Part shown: positions 1-6,557 of the stretch, one piece after another | How positions within the stretch are numbered: the stretch's first letter is position 1 | How the letters are laid out: every line of letters starts with the position of its first letter | Source of the DNA: Anaerolineaceae bacterium UBA2274 | GTDB lineage: Bacteria > Chloroflexota > Anaerolineae > Anaerolineales > Anaerolineaceae | Direction of reading: 5' to 3' | Length of the DNA stretch: 10,155 nucleotides | Assembly (NCBI GenBank): GCA_002347705.1 | Contig: DDWY01000085.1 | Coordinates: 1 to 10,155 of the forward strand | Made by a program: the position numbers and the translations under genes | Notes under the pieces: generated by a model | The model's input: the letters and a program-made list of their open reading frames with translations, nothing else | What the model was told of the DNA's origin: nothing | The model's database searches: none

Positions 1-371
1 ACCGTGATGGCTTTCCCTTTTTCTCTGCTCCCACGGATGGTCTTGCCATCCACAGCAATGACTTTGCTTGTCAATCCGGCTAATTGCTAAACCCATTCAA
101 CGAAGCTACTCTCAAATTCGGCTCCATCTATCATCGAGAAGACCCGTCCCAAGGTGTCATGCGAAGGGATACCGTTGGGAAGTTCCAGGAAGGTTCTGAG
201 CCAATCTTCCCTGATTTCCCCAAATTCTTGCACTTCGACCCAGTTGTCTGCCCCACACAACACGGCTGTGATGGTCAGACCGATGATATCCAGCAACTTA
301 TGCCGCTTTGTCATGTCCACTCGCGGGTCGGTCAGGTCACTGAAGATGATTGAAAACTTGCTTTCTGCCAT
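1..371 (-). pseudogene. ISAs1-family transposase, broken by an in-frame stop and cut by the window edge
   Basis: Reading leftward from an ATG at 371, the first 94 codons form the typical N-terminal DDE_Tnp_1-associated domain of ISAs1/H-repeat transposases. Visible hallmarks are the DPR near residue 16, the segment AVLCGADNWVEVQEFG, and GIPSHDTLGRVFS. Codon 95 is TAG (complement of 87-89). After it the same frame continues with family sequence (QLAGLTSKVIAVDGKTIRGS), which contains the DGKT that carries the first catalytic Asp (codon 108, complement of 48-50). The family is usually about 370-380 residues, so roughly 120 codons are in view and the rest lies off the window. Because family sequence continues in frame past the stop, this is a point nonsense mutation, not a true C-terminus. 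The element is probably inactive unless supplied in trans. Family assignment is confident; the rest of the element is unseen. Confidence 0.85.
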
Positions 372-420
372 GCAGCACCTCTTGCTCTCTCCATGTGCAG
401 GTTCCTTGCCAGCTATTTAG

Positions 421-434
421 ATGCAATTGCCCTG
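421..434 (-). repeat. Possible terminal inverted repeat (outer end) of the ISAs1-like element
   Basis: Read on the minus strand this is CAGGGCAATTGCAT, about 50 bp upstream of the transposase start codon. That is where the 5' end of an ISAs1-type element would be expected, and it begins with CAGGG as an IS end plausibly might. The other end of the element lies outside the window, so neither the matching inverted repeat nor the 8-10 bp target duplication can be tested. The call is by position and look only. Confidence 0.25.
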
Positions 435-491
435 CTACCCAGGATTGTTATAGATTTCTCCAACAGGGTCCTTTGGTATACTTTAGAGGTG

Positions 492-1313
492 ATGAAGATC
501 CTGCAACCCATTTACAAATTGGTAGGGCATGTTGACTGCCTGGCAGCGACGCTGGCAGCAACGCTTTTGGGCAGCATTGTCGGCGGCGAAGGCTCTGAGG
601 CACGCCTGGGCATTGCGATCCTCAGCAATTTGCTGCTCTTCAGTTTTGCAATAATCTATCAAAAAATCGAAACTGCCCCAGAGGCGGCTTACAAGCCAGG
701 CGAAACTCTGCAAAACCCAATCGCCTCAGGCGAAATTTCTTCAAAGTTCGCCCGGACACTCAGCGCGATCGTGGTATTGCTCCTCCTCGCTTTAGCAGCC
801 CTGCTTGGCACTCTCAACCTGGTCTTGGGATTGATGGGGGTTTTGCTTGCTGTTGCACTCTCTCATCACGATCTTAAGTTAGGCAACTCAACCCTGATGC
901 GTATCGGAAAGCAACAACCGCTTTTTTCGGTAATTTTTGGCTTGTCTGGATACCTGGCAAGTGCTGAAACGTTGAAATCTGACGCCCTGCTTCTGACAAT
1001 CTTTCTCCTGGCAATTGGGTTTCTGTTCGCTGCCTGGACGGCTGAAAAAACCACGAGATCAATCAGCAAACCATTGCTAATCGTCTTGATTATATTTGCG
1101 TCTGGCGCAGCCTATTTGCTTTTTATTGTTTACGAGGTCATCGCCCCTCAGGTTTTGTTGCTAATCGCGTTGTTTAGCGCGGCACTTTCGCTGTTAAAGC
1201 ACCGCTACAATCCTCAGCAGCAAAGCCTGCCGCAAATTTTTTCCGATTCGCTGGCTATATCAACCGCCCTTTTGCTGATCATGTCTGACCTTATTCAGTT
1301 ATTCATCAAATAA
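492..1313 (+). CDS. UbiA-like polytopic membrane protein, probably without prenyltransferase activity
   Basis: A 273-residue, very hydrophobic protein with about eight or nine likely membrane segments and no signal peptide. The stretch NPIASGEIS (residues 75-83), followed by alternating hydrophobic helices, resembles the RNPIxxGxIS segment that follows the first Asp-rich motif in UbiA-family prenyltransferases. Where those enzymes have NDxxDxxxD, this protein has Q57-K-I-E-T61-A-P-E-A65, so Asn and all three Asp are replaced. The expected second Asp motif, in the loop near FLFAAWTAEKTTR, also lacks Asp. By-eye alignment therefore suggests a degenerate paralogue with some other membrane role; I cannot name one. 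ATG 492 was chosen because the 33 codons upstream (from 393) lie inside or beside the insertion-sequence end and do not fit the family. Its ribosome site (AGAGG, 485-489) is only 2 nt away, so the start is not certain. It is 12 bp from the methyltransferase gene and probably shares its transcript. Confidence 0.6.
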   Translation: MKILQPIYKLVGHVDCLAATLAATLLGSIVGGEGSEARLGIAILSNLLLFSFAIIYQKIETAPEAAYKPGETLQNPIASGEISSKFARTLSAIVVLLLLALAALLGTLNLVLGLMGVLLAVALSHHDLKLGNSTLMRIGKQQPLFSVIFGLSGYLASAETLKSDALLLTIFLLAIGFLFAAWTAEKTTRSISKPLLIVLIIFASGAAYLLFIVYEVIAPQVLLLIALFSAALSLLKHRYNPQQQSLPQIFSDSLAISTALLLIMSDLIQLFIK

Positions 1314-1325
1314 AATGGAAACCCT

Positions 1326-2213
1326 ATGAAAACCGACTTAACTCCTCTCATTCTCGAAGCCTCTCCCAACTGGAAAGATTATCAACTGCTCGATAGCGGT
1401 GATGGTAAAACTCTGGAACGCTTCGGCCCTTACCTGCTTGTTCGCCCGCGTCCGCAAGCAATCTGGGGCAAGAGCCTGCCGTCAAGCGAATGGAAAAAAG
1501 CGCACGCTTTGCTGGTGGAAGAAAAGAAAGAATATGGAGGCAAGTGGACTATGCTCAATCCGATGGAAAAGAGCTGGAAGCTTTCCTATCGCAACCTGCA
1601 GTTTCAGGCGCAGCTTTCAAGCTCGCGCCATGTGGGGGTCTTCCCCGAGCAAGCAAGTCATTGGGACTGGATGACCGAACAGATCAGCGCCTCGCAAAAG
1701 CCATTCAGGGTCTTAAATCTTTTCGGCTACACGGGCTTGGCGAGCGTAGCAGCTGCGGCAGCAGGCGCAGAGGTGACACACGTCGACTCTTCCAAGCATG
1801 CCATCAGTTGGGCTAACCTGAATATGAAACTCTCTGGGCTTTCCGATAAACCGGTACGCTGGATTGCGGAGGATGCGCTTAAATTCATCAAGCGTGAGGC
1901 ACGACGCGGTAACACCTACCAGGGTATTGTCATGGATCCGCCAAAATTTGGGCGCGGCTCAAGCGGTGAGGTTTGGGATTTCTTCAAGCGCATGCCGGAA
2001 CTCATTGAAGCCTGTCGCTCGCTGGTCGCAGAAGATGCCGGGTTTGTGATCCTGACCGCCTACGCAATCACTGCTTCCGCTTTGATAACCCGTCAGGCAA
2101 TGGAAGAGATCGTTGGCAAAGATGGAGAATTCACCACCGGTGAACTAGTGACAGTCGAAGAGAGCGCGGGTCACGTGCTTTCGCACGCCATCTTCACCCG
2201 CTGGCGGCCGTAA
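1326..2213 (+). CDS. Class I SAM-dependent methyltransferase, RlmI/RlmK superfamily
   Basis: A 295-residue cytoplasmic methyltransferase. SAM-binding motif I is VLNLFGYTGLAS (129-140), the acidic residue after strand 2 is D154 in THVDSSKHAI, D183 follows strand 3, and motif IV is DPPKFGRG (204-211). This set is typical of the Methyltrans_SAM (PF10672) family that includes the 23S rRNA methyltransferases RlmI and the RlmK half of RlmKL. The N-terminal PUA domain of full-length RlmI (about 396 residues) is missing, and the region that carries a Cys-Ser pair in RlmI reads LTAYAIT here; C230 is the only cysteine. An rRNA or other nucleic acid substrate is plausible, but target base and position cannot be read from the sequence. 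The gene follows the UbiA-like gene by 12 bp with a weak ribosome site (GGAAA), and its stop lies 2 bp from the stop of the convergent CNNM gene. Confidence 0.85.
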   Translation: MKTDLTPLILEASPNWKDYQLLDSGDGKTLERFGPYLLVRPRPQAIWGKSLPSSEWKKAHALLVEEKKEYGGKWTMLNPMEKSWKLSYRNLQFQAQLSSSRHVGVFPEQASHWDWMTEQISASQKPFRVLNLFGYTGLASVAAAAAGAEVTHVDSSKHAISWANLNMKLSGLSDKPVRWIAEDALKFIKREARRGNTYQGIVMDPPKFGRGSSGEVWDFFKRMPELIEACRSLVAEDAGFVILTAYAITASALITRQAMEEIVGKDGEFTTGELVTVEESAGHVLSHAIFTRWRP

Positions 2214-2215
2214 AC

Positions 2216-3541
2216 TTAGATTTCAACAGAGGGATTTTCCTCCGCTGAAATATCCGTCACCAAAACCCGATCCACACGGCGACCATCCATATCCACCACT
2301 TCAAACCGCCAGTGATCCCATTCGAATAGCTGACCGGTTTTGGGGATGCGTCCCATCTGATTCATAACAAAGCCGCTCAGAGTCTGGAAACCAGCCTGGC
2401 TCTCTTCGGGCAATTCGTCCACATGCAGGATTTCTTTAAGCTCGTCAATCGGAATCAGACCATCAAACAACCATGTTCCATCTGAACGCTGAATAGCGTC
2501 CTGATCAGTATCAAATTCATCAAGCGGGATATCGCCAACAATCGATTCCAGGATGTCATAAAGTGTCACAAAACCTTCCACACCACCGTACTCATCCAGA
2601 ACCAGGGCGTGGTGAATGCCAGTTTCGCGAAATTGCTCAAACGCCTTGACAGCCTGCATGTTGCCAGGGAAGAATAAGGGTTGGCGAACGTAATCTTCGA
2701 GATTGAATTCCGGGTTGTAGATATCGACGCCAAGTAAATCCTTAGTGTTGACGTACCCAACTGAACGATCCAGATCGCCACGCGCGACAGGCAGACGGGA
2801 ATAGCTGCTTTGCTTCAACTCCTTCACGATCGTGTCGTGATCGTCATCCAGATCGATCCAGTCCAATTCAGTATGTGGGGTCATAATCGCGTCCACACGA
2901 CGATCAGTAAAGCGAAAAACACCAGACACCATAGTTTGTTCAGCTTCATCAAAGACGCCGGTCTGCCGCCCTTCCTGAATGTAGCCTTTGAGTTCTTCCT
3001 CAGTGATGGCCGGCTCCCTGGTGATATCAATATTGAAAACCTTGATGCCCAGATTGGTTGAGGCACTCAGCAGCCTGGTGAGCGGGCGCATAACCCGCGA
3101 CAAGCGCTTGATCATCGGGGAAAGCCTGGTTACGACATCTTCAGGCTTACTCACAGCGATGCGTTTGGGGATCAATTCACCAATGACAATTGAAAAATAA
3201 GTGATGACAATCACAACAAGAATCAGAGAGACAGTTTCAGCGAAAGGCGCCAACCAGGCGACTTGTTTGAATACCTCAGCCAGTGGTCGTGAAAGCTGAG
3301 CGCCTCCAATACCGCCAGCCAGGGTGTCGATCATTGTGATCATGATCTGAATCGCGGAGAGGTATTGCTGGTCAGGGTCCTGTAGAAGCTCCATTGCAAC
3401 CGAAGCGCCCTTTTGCCCGTCTTCAGCGCGAGCCACCAGGCGCGTCTTCTTCGAGGAAACCATGGCAATCTCATACATTGCGAAGAGAGCATTAAAAAGA
3501 AACAGGATAAAGATTATGAGAATATTTACGTAAAAAGGCAT
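2216..3541 (-). CDS. CNNM/CorC-type transporter with DUF21, CBS pair and CorC_HlyC domains
   Basis: A 441-residue inner-membrane protein of the 'hemolysin family / CNNM' group, several members of which (MpfA, PaeA/YfjD, CorC-type) take part in Mg2+ or divalent-cation and polyamine export. The DUF21/CNNM transmembrane domain covers about residues 1-190, with hydrophobic helices near 5-28, 60-80 and 101-120 and the conserved GELIPKR at 121-127. Two CBS domains, which usually bind adenine nucleotide, follow at about 205-270 (MTPHTELDWI, SRLPV) and 275-335 (LVLDEYGGVEGFVTLYDILE). The CorC_HlyC domain occupies about 350-430. Domain order and length match the family, with no break. 'Hemolysin' in older names should not be taken as function. 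The substrate is inferred from the family only. The ATG at 3541 starts the membrane helix correctly but has only a weak AGAAAG ribosome site. A candidate promoter lies 40-67 bp upstream. Confidence 0.92.
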   Translation of the reverse strand: MPFYVNILIIFILFLFNALFAMYEIAMVSSKKTRLVARAEDGQKGASVAMELLQDPDQQYLSAIQIMITMIDTLAGGIGGAQLSRPLAEVFKQVAWLAPFAETVSLILVVIVITYFSIVIGELIPKRIAVSKPEDVVTRLSPMIKRLSRVMRPLTRLLSASTNLGIKVFNIDITREPAITEEELKGYIQEGRQTGVFDEAEQTMVSGVFRFTDRRVDAIMTPHTELDWIDLDDDHDTIVKELKQSSYSRLPVARGDLDRSVGYVNTKDLLGVDIYNPEFNLEDYVRQPLFFPGNMQAVKAFEQFRETGIHHALVLDEYGGVEGFVTLYDILESIVGDIPLDEFDTDQDAIQRSDGTWLFDGLIPIDELKEILHVDELPEESQAGFQTLSGFVMNQMGRIPKTGQLFEWDHWRFEVVDMDGRRVDRVLVTDISAEENPSVEI

Positions 3542-3580
3542 TGTTAATTACTTTCTGCCTCAAGCAGGCTCTTAGCTGTA

Positions 3581-3608
3581 ATTTTACCAGAGTCCAGACT
3601 GGTCCCAA
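3581..3608 (-). promoter_or_regulatory. Candidate sigma70-type promoter of the CNNM gene
   Basis: On the minus strand TTGGGA (complement of 3603-3608) is followed after 16 bp by TAAAAT (complement of 3581-3586). The -10 hexamer is preceded by TGG, giving an extended -10. The expected transcript start leaves about 32 nt of leader before ATG 3541. The motif match is good at -10 and moderate at -35. It lies in the 201 bp gap (3542-3742) behind the phosphatase gene, where nothing else is evident. Confidence 0.4.
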
Positions 3609-3742
3609 ACTGCATAGGATTGACTCCCGGCAGGTGTCGATTCCTGAAGCATCCAGTCATGAGAACACCAGGCAGAGGGAGGAGGTCGATATAAAAATTG
3701 GGTGATAAATACTGCAGGCATTGGAATTCTCAGGCAATAGCA

Positions 3743-4492
3743 TTAAGTAATCAGGTCATCCGGCAGGAAATCAGCGCGATTGTGATAGACCATCAGGATG
3801 CGATCGTCAACGAAATCGAAGCGGCTGATGGCACAATTGTTATAGATTAGTCGATAATCCAGCTTACGATTATCGGGCTCCTCCGGAGAAATCCGGAGCA
3901 TAACACGCAAAAGATAATTGCTGAAACCGCCGTGTGTCACAATCGCGACTCGGTCATCAGAGCCAAGATGATGTTCCTTGATCCAATTTAACACGTTTTG
4001 AGCGCGCTTCAACGGCAGGCTATTGTCTTCCTTCCCTCCACGCCACCAGCCTTTGCTGTCTATAGGCTGCGCCAGGGAAAGATGAGGATAATAGGTCGAA
4101 AGAAATTCCTGATGAACGCCGTGCTCCCAGCTGACCTCAACAACATCATTGATCACAGACTCAAGAAAAATGCCGCCCACCTCATGCACCTCAGGCAACC
4201 CCACCAGAGATAAGTTGAGCTTGTTCGCTATGATGTTGCCAGTCTGAATGGCGCGCATCATCAGGCTGCAGTAAATGTGGGTGATTCCAAACCCGTGTCT
4301 GTTTTGTGGGTCACGCCAGAAGTCTTCTTCTCCATGTTTGGATTGAGCAAGAAAATCAGCAAGCAGCTCCGCCTGGCGCACCCCCTTTTCAGTCAGGGTT
4401 GGGTCAGAGGAGAGGGAAGCGGCAGAACCATCCTGAGTTTCCCAGCGGGCGTTGTTAGTGGACTGTCCGTGACGGATGAGATATAGCTGCAT
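3743..4492 (-). CDS. Histidine phosphatase family protein (phosphoglycerate mutase-like)
   Basis: A 249-residue soluble enzyme of the histidine phosphatase superfamily. The RHG signature is at the N-terminus (LIRHGQSTNN, catalytic His8 with Arg7). The second phosphate-pocket Arg is R80 in YCSLMMRAIQTG, the probable acid is E104 in PEVHEVGG, and the second His is H187 in VTHGGFSNYLL. All four pocket residues are present, so activity is expected. The substrate (phosphosugar, phosphoglycerate, nucleotide or phosphoprotein) cannot be told. The start at 4492 puts the RHG motif at the usual distance from Met1 and has a good AGGAA ribosome site 4 nt upstream. A longer frame from 4558 would add 22 residues that do not fit the fold. 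It is divergent from prfA and 201 bp upstream of the CNNM gene on the same strand, with no obvious functional link to either. Confidence 0.9.
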   Translation of the reverse strand: MQLYLIRHGQSTNNARWETQDGSAASLSSDPTLTEKGVRQAELLADFLAQSKHGEEDFWRDPQNRHGFGITHIYCSLMMRAIQTGNIIANKLNLSLVGLPEVHEVGGIFLESVINDVVEVSWEHGVHQEFLSTYYPHLSLAQPIDSKGWWRGGKEDNSLPLKRAQNVLNWIKEHHLGSDDRVAIVTHGGFSNYLLRVMLRISPEEPDNRKLDYRLIYNNCAISRFDFVDDRILMVYHNRADFLPDDLIT

Positions 4493-4508
4493 GATGTTCC
4501 TGGGCGCT

Positions 4509-4514
4509 ATTATA
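4509..4514 (-). promoter_or_regulatory. Candidate -10 box for the histidine phosphatase gene
   Basis: The complement reads a perfect TATAAT, 16 bp upstream of ATG 4492. No convincing -35 hexamer sits 16-18 bp before it. A start of transcription here would leave a leader of only about 10 nt, just containing the AGGAA ribosome site. It supports the choice of 4492 over 4558, since a start at 4558 would lie upstream of this box. Confidence 0.3.
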
Positions 4515-4631
4515 CACGGACTAAGGGCGTGAAATGCAGTTTGTTTAAGTAAAAGCATTGGATCAGTGCCAATTTCCAGCTCAAAAAAAGGTTCCCTTGT
4601 GATATATGAAGGTGCAAAGGACCCCTGGGAG

Positions 4632-4640
4632 TGTTATAAT
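4632..4640 (+). promoter_or_regulatory. Extended -10 promoter of the prfA operon
   Basis: TGTTATAAT is a perfect TATAAT preceded by the TGn extension, which can replace a -35 box; none is recognisable at the right spacing. Transcription would begin near 4647 and give a leader of about 23 nt containing the purine-rich GAGAGAAGAA ribosome site before ATG 4670. This is probably the main promoter for all four genes downstream. Confidence 0.5.
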
Positions 4641-4669
4641 CTCAGTCCGAAATCATTGAGAGAAGAACT

Positions 4670-5740
4670 ATGTTAGATAAACTTGAAGCAATCCTCGACC
4701 GTTTTGCAGAGCTTGACCGCCGCCTGGCGGAAGCCGGCACGGACTTTCAGCTTGTGGCGGAGCTTTCGAAAGAACGCTCTGACCTTGAGCCGATCGTTAA
4801 CCTTGCCCGTGAGTACAAGGAAAACCATGCAAAAATCGAAGAAACTGAAGAATTGACAAGCATCGCAGAAGGCGAACTGCTGGACATGGCATACCTGGAG
4901 TTAGACCAACTCAAAAACCGCCAGCAAGAGCTGGAAACTGAACTCAAAAGCATGCTGATCCCCAAGGACCCACGCGATAATCGCAACGTCATCATTGAAA
5001 TACGTGCCGGCACAGGCGGCGACGAGGCTGGTCTGTTTGTGTCCGATTTGCTGCGCATGTACCTGAAATATGCCGACATTCATCACTACAAAACTGAGAT
5101 CATCTCCTCAAACGAAACAGGCATCGGCGGCTACAAGGAAGTCACCTTTTCCATTAAAGGGCGCGGAGCCTATTCGCGCTTCAAGTTTGAATCCGGTGTG
5201 CATCGCGTGCAGCGTGTGCCCGAAACCGAATCACAGGGGCGCATTCACACGTCCACCGTCACAGTGGCAGTATTGGCAGAAGTCGACGATGTTGAAATCG
5301 ACATCCCCGATTCCGATATCGAGATTGATGTTTATAAATCGGCTGGGGCTGGTGGGCAAAACGTGCAGAAAAACATGACCGCTGTGCGCATCCACCACAA
5401 GCCGACTGGCATTATCGTGGCTTGCCAGGACGAACGTTCGCAGTTGCAAAACCGTCTGCGCGCGATGAGCGTCCTCAAGGCGAGGCTGTATGAGATGGAG
5501 CAGGAAAAGCGGCAAAACGAACTTGATGCCACCCGACGTTCACAAATTGGCAGCGGTGAACGCTCAGAGAAGATCCGCACCTACAACTATCCCCAATCCC
5601 GTGTGACTGATCACCGCATCAATATCTCTTCCTATAACATTGCTGGCGTGATGGAAGGCTATGAACTGGACACTTTCATCGAGGAGCTGCAGCACGCCGA
5701 AGAAGCCGAACGCCTGGCAAATTTCGAAACCAATGACTGA
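4670..5740 (+). CDS. prfA: Peptide chain release factor 1 (RF1)
   Basis: A 356-residue class I release factor that recognises UAA and UAG in the ribosomal A site and triggers peptide release. Features in order: the N-terminal coiled domain (about 1-95), the segment RAGTGGDEAGLF (about 112-123), the codon-reading tripeptide P184-E-T186 in HRVQRVPETESQGRIHTS, and the GGQ motif at 228-230 in AGAGGQNVQKNMTAVRI. A PxT tripeptide, as opposed to the SPF of RF2, identifies RF1. Length equals the family norm (about 355-360). The GGQ glutamine is the residue that the product of the next gene, PrmC, methylates. It starts a four-gene operon from the extended -10 promoter at 4632-4640 and overlaps prmC by 8 nt. 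Confidence 0.98.
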   Translation: MLDKLEAILDRFAELDRRLAEAGTDFQLVAELSKERSDLEPIVNLAREYKENHAKIEETEELTSIAEGELLDMAYLELDQLKNRQQELETELKSMLIPKDPRDNRNVIIEIRAGTGGDEAGLFVSDLLRMYLKYADIHHYKTEIISSNETGIGGYKEVTFSIKGRGAYSRFKFESGVHRVQRVPETESQGRIHTSTVTVAVLAEVDDVEIDIPDSDIEIDVYKSAGAGGQNVQKNMTAVRIHHKPTGIIVACQDERSQLQNRLRAMSVLKARLYEMEQEKRQNELDATRRSQIGSGERSEKIRTYNYPQSRVTDHRINISSYNIAGVMEGYELDTFIEELQHAEEAERLANFETND

Positions 5741-6557
5741 AACCAGTCTGCCCTCTGCAATTAATTGCATTGAGCAGCCCTACCAGGTGGCGCTGATATT
5801 GCTGGCGCATGTGCTGCAGAAACCCAAAACCTGGGTCCTGGCTCACCCCGAAACGCACCTCAACCCTGACCAAAAAGCACATTTAGAGCGCTTAGTCAGG
5901 CGTCTGCAGGCAGGCGAGCCACTGCCCTACCTGATTGGTAAGCAGGCTTTTTTTGGGCTGGATTTTGCCGTCAGCCCGGCAGTGCTGATCCCCCGACCGG
6001 AGACCGAACTGTTGGTTGAGCAAGCCCTTAGCTGGCTGGATGCACACCCTGAAGCCAAAAGCGCGCTGGATGTTGGCACTGGCTCTGGCTGCATCGCGAT
6101 AACATTGGCTACGCGCAAACCGTTGCTGAGAATAACCGCGTCCGATCTCTCTCCTGATGCGCTCGAAATCGCCAGGCAGAACGCCGAAACGCTCCAGGTA
6201 AAAGACCAGACCACTTTTGAGCAGGCAGACCTGTTACCCCCGGGGGATCTATCTTTTGACCTCGTCTGCGCCAATCTGCCCTATATTCCAAGCGCGAAAC
6301 TCGAGCAAGTCAACACGCTAGGGTTCGAGCCAACCCTGGCGCTTGACGGCGGCGAAGACGGCCTGAGCCTGATCCGCCGCCTGCTTGAACAGCTTCCGCC
6401 AAGGCTGAAGCGCCCGGGTTTGGTCTTGCTTGAAACCGAAGCCACCCTCGGCACGCAAACGCTCGCCCTGGCAAAAATGGCTTTTCCACAAGCGGACCTC
6501 AGGTTGCTGCAGGACCTGGCCGGACTCGATCGCCTGGTGAGGATTGAGGTTTCATGA
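5733..6557 (+). CDS. prmC: Release factor glutamine N5-methyltransferase
   Basis: A 274-residue SAM-dependent enzyme that methylates the glutamine of the GGQ motif in RF1 and RF2. The N-terminal helical RF-binding domain covers about 1-75. It is followed by the family segment PYLIGKQAFFGLDFAVSP and IPRPETELLVE (about 65-96), SAM motif I DVGTGSG (113-119), and motif IV at 181-184. Motif IV normally reads NPPY and holds the target amide; here it is NLPY, the form seen in adenine dimethylases such as KsgA. All else is intact, so I expect it to be active. The start at ATG 5733 overlaps the last 8 nt of prfA and gives the usual length; a frame open from 5661 would add 24 residues made from prfA sequence. 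No strong ribosome site is present, consistent with translational coupling to prfA. Confidence 0.95.
   Translation: MTETSLPSAINCIEQPYQVALILLAHVLQKPKTWVLAHPETHLNPDQKAHLERLVRRLQAGEPLPYLIGKQAFFGLDFAVSPAVLIPRPETELLVEQALSWLDAHPEAKSALDVGTGSGCIAITLATRKPLLRITASDLSPDALEIARQNAETLQVKDQTTFEQADLLPPGDLSFDLVCANLPYIPSAKLEQVNTLGFEPTLALDGGEDGLSLIRRLLEQLPPRLKRPGLVLLETEATLGTQTLALAKMAFPQADLRLLQDLAGLDRLVRIEVS

Noticed and set aside
477..482. TATACT as a -10 box for the UbiA-like gene
   Set aside because: Only 9 bp from the ATG, with no -35 hexamer at 16-18 bp spacing; a transcript would start at or inside the start codon.
393..491. 33-residue N-terminal extension of the UbiA-like protein
   Set aside because: It lies in the transposase upstream region and IS end, has no ribosome site, and does not match the expected N-terminus of the fold. 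ATG 492 is preferred.
4493..4558. 22-residue N-terminal extension of the histidine phosphatase
   Set aside because: The RHG motif should lie within about 10 residues of the start. The good AGGAA site and the TATAAT box both favour ATG 4492.
4747..5079. 110-codon minus-strand frame inside prfA
   Set aside because: Antisense shadow of a strongly conserved gene. It is Ser/Arg-rich, as reverse-strand translations often are.
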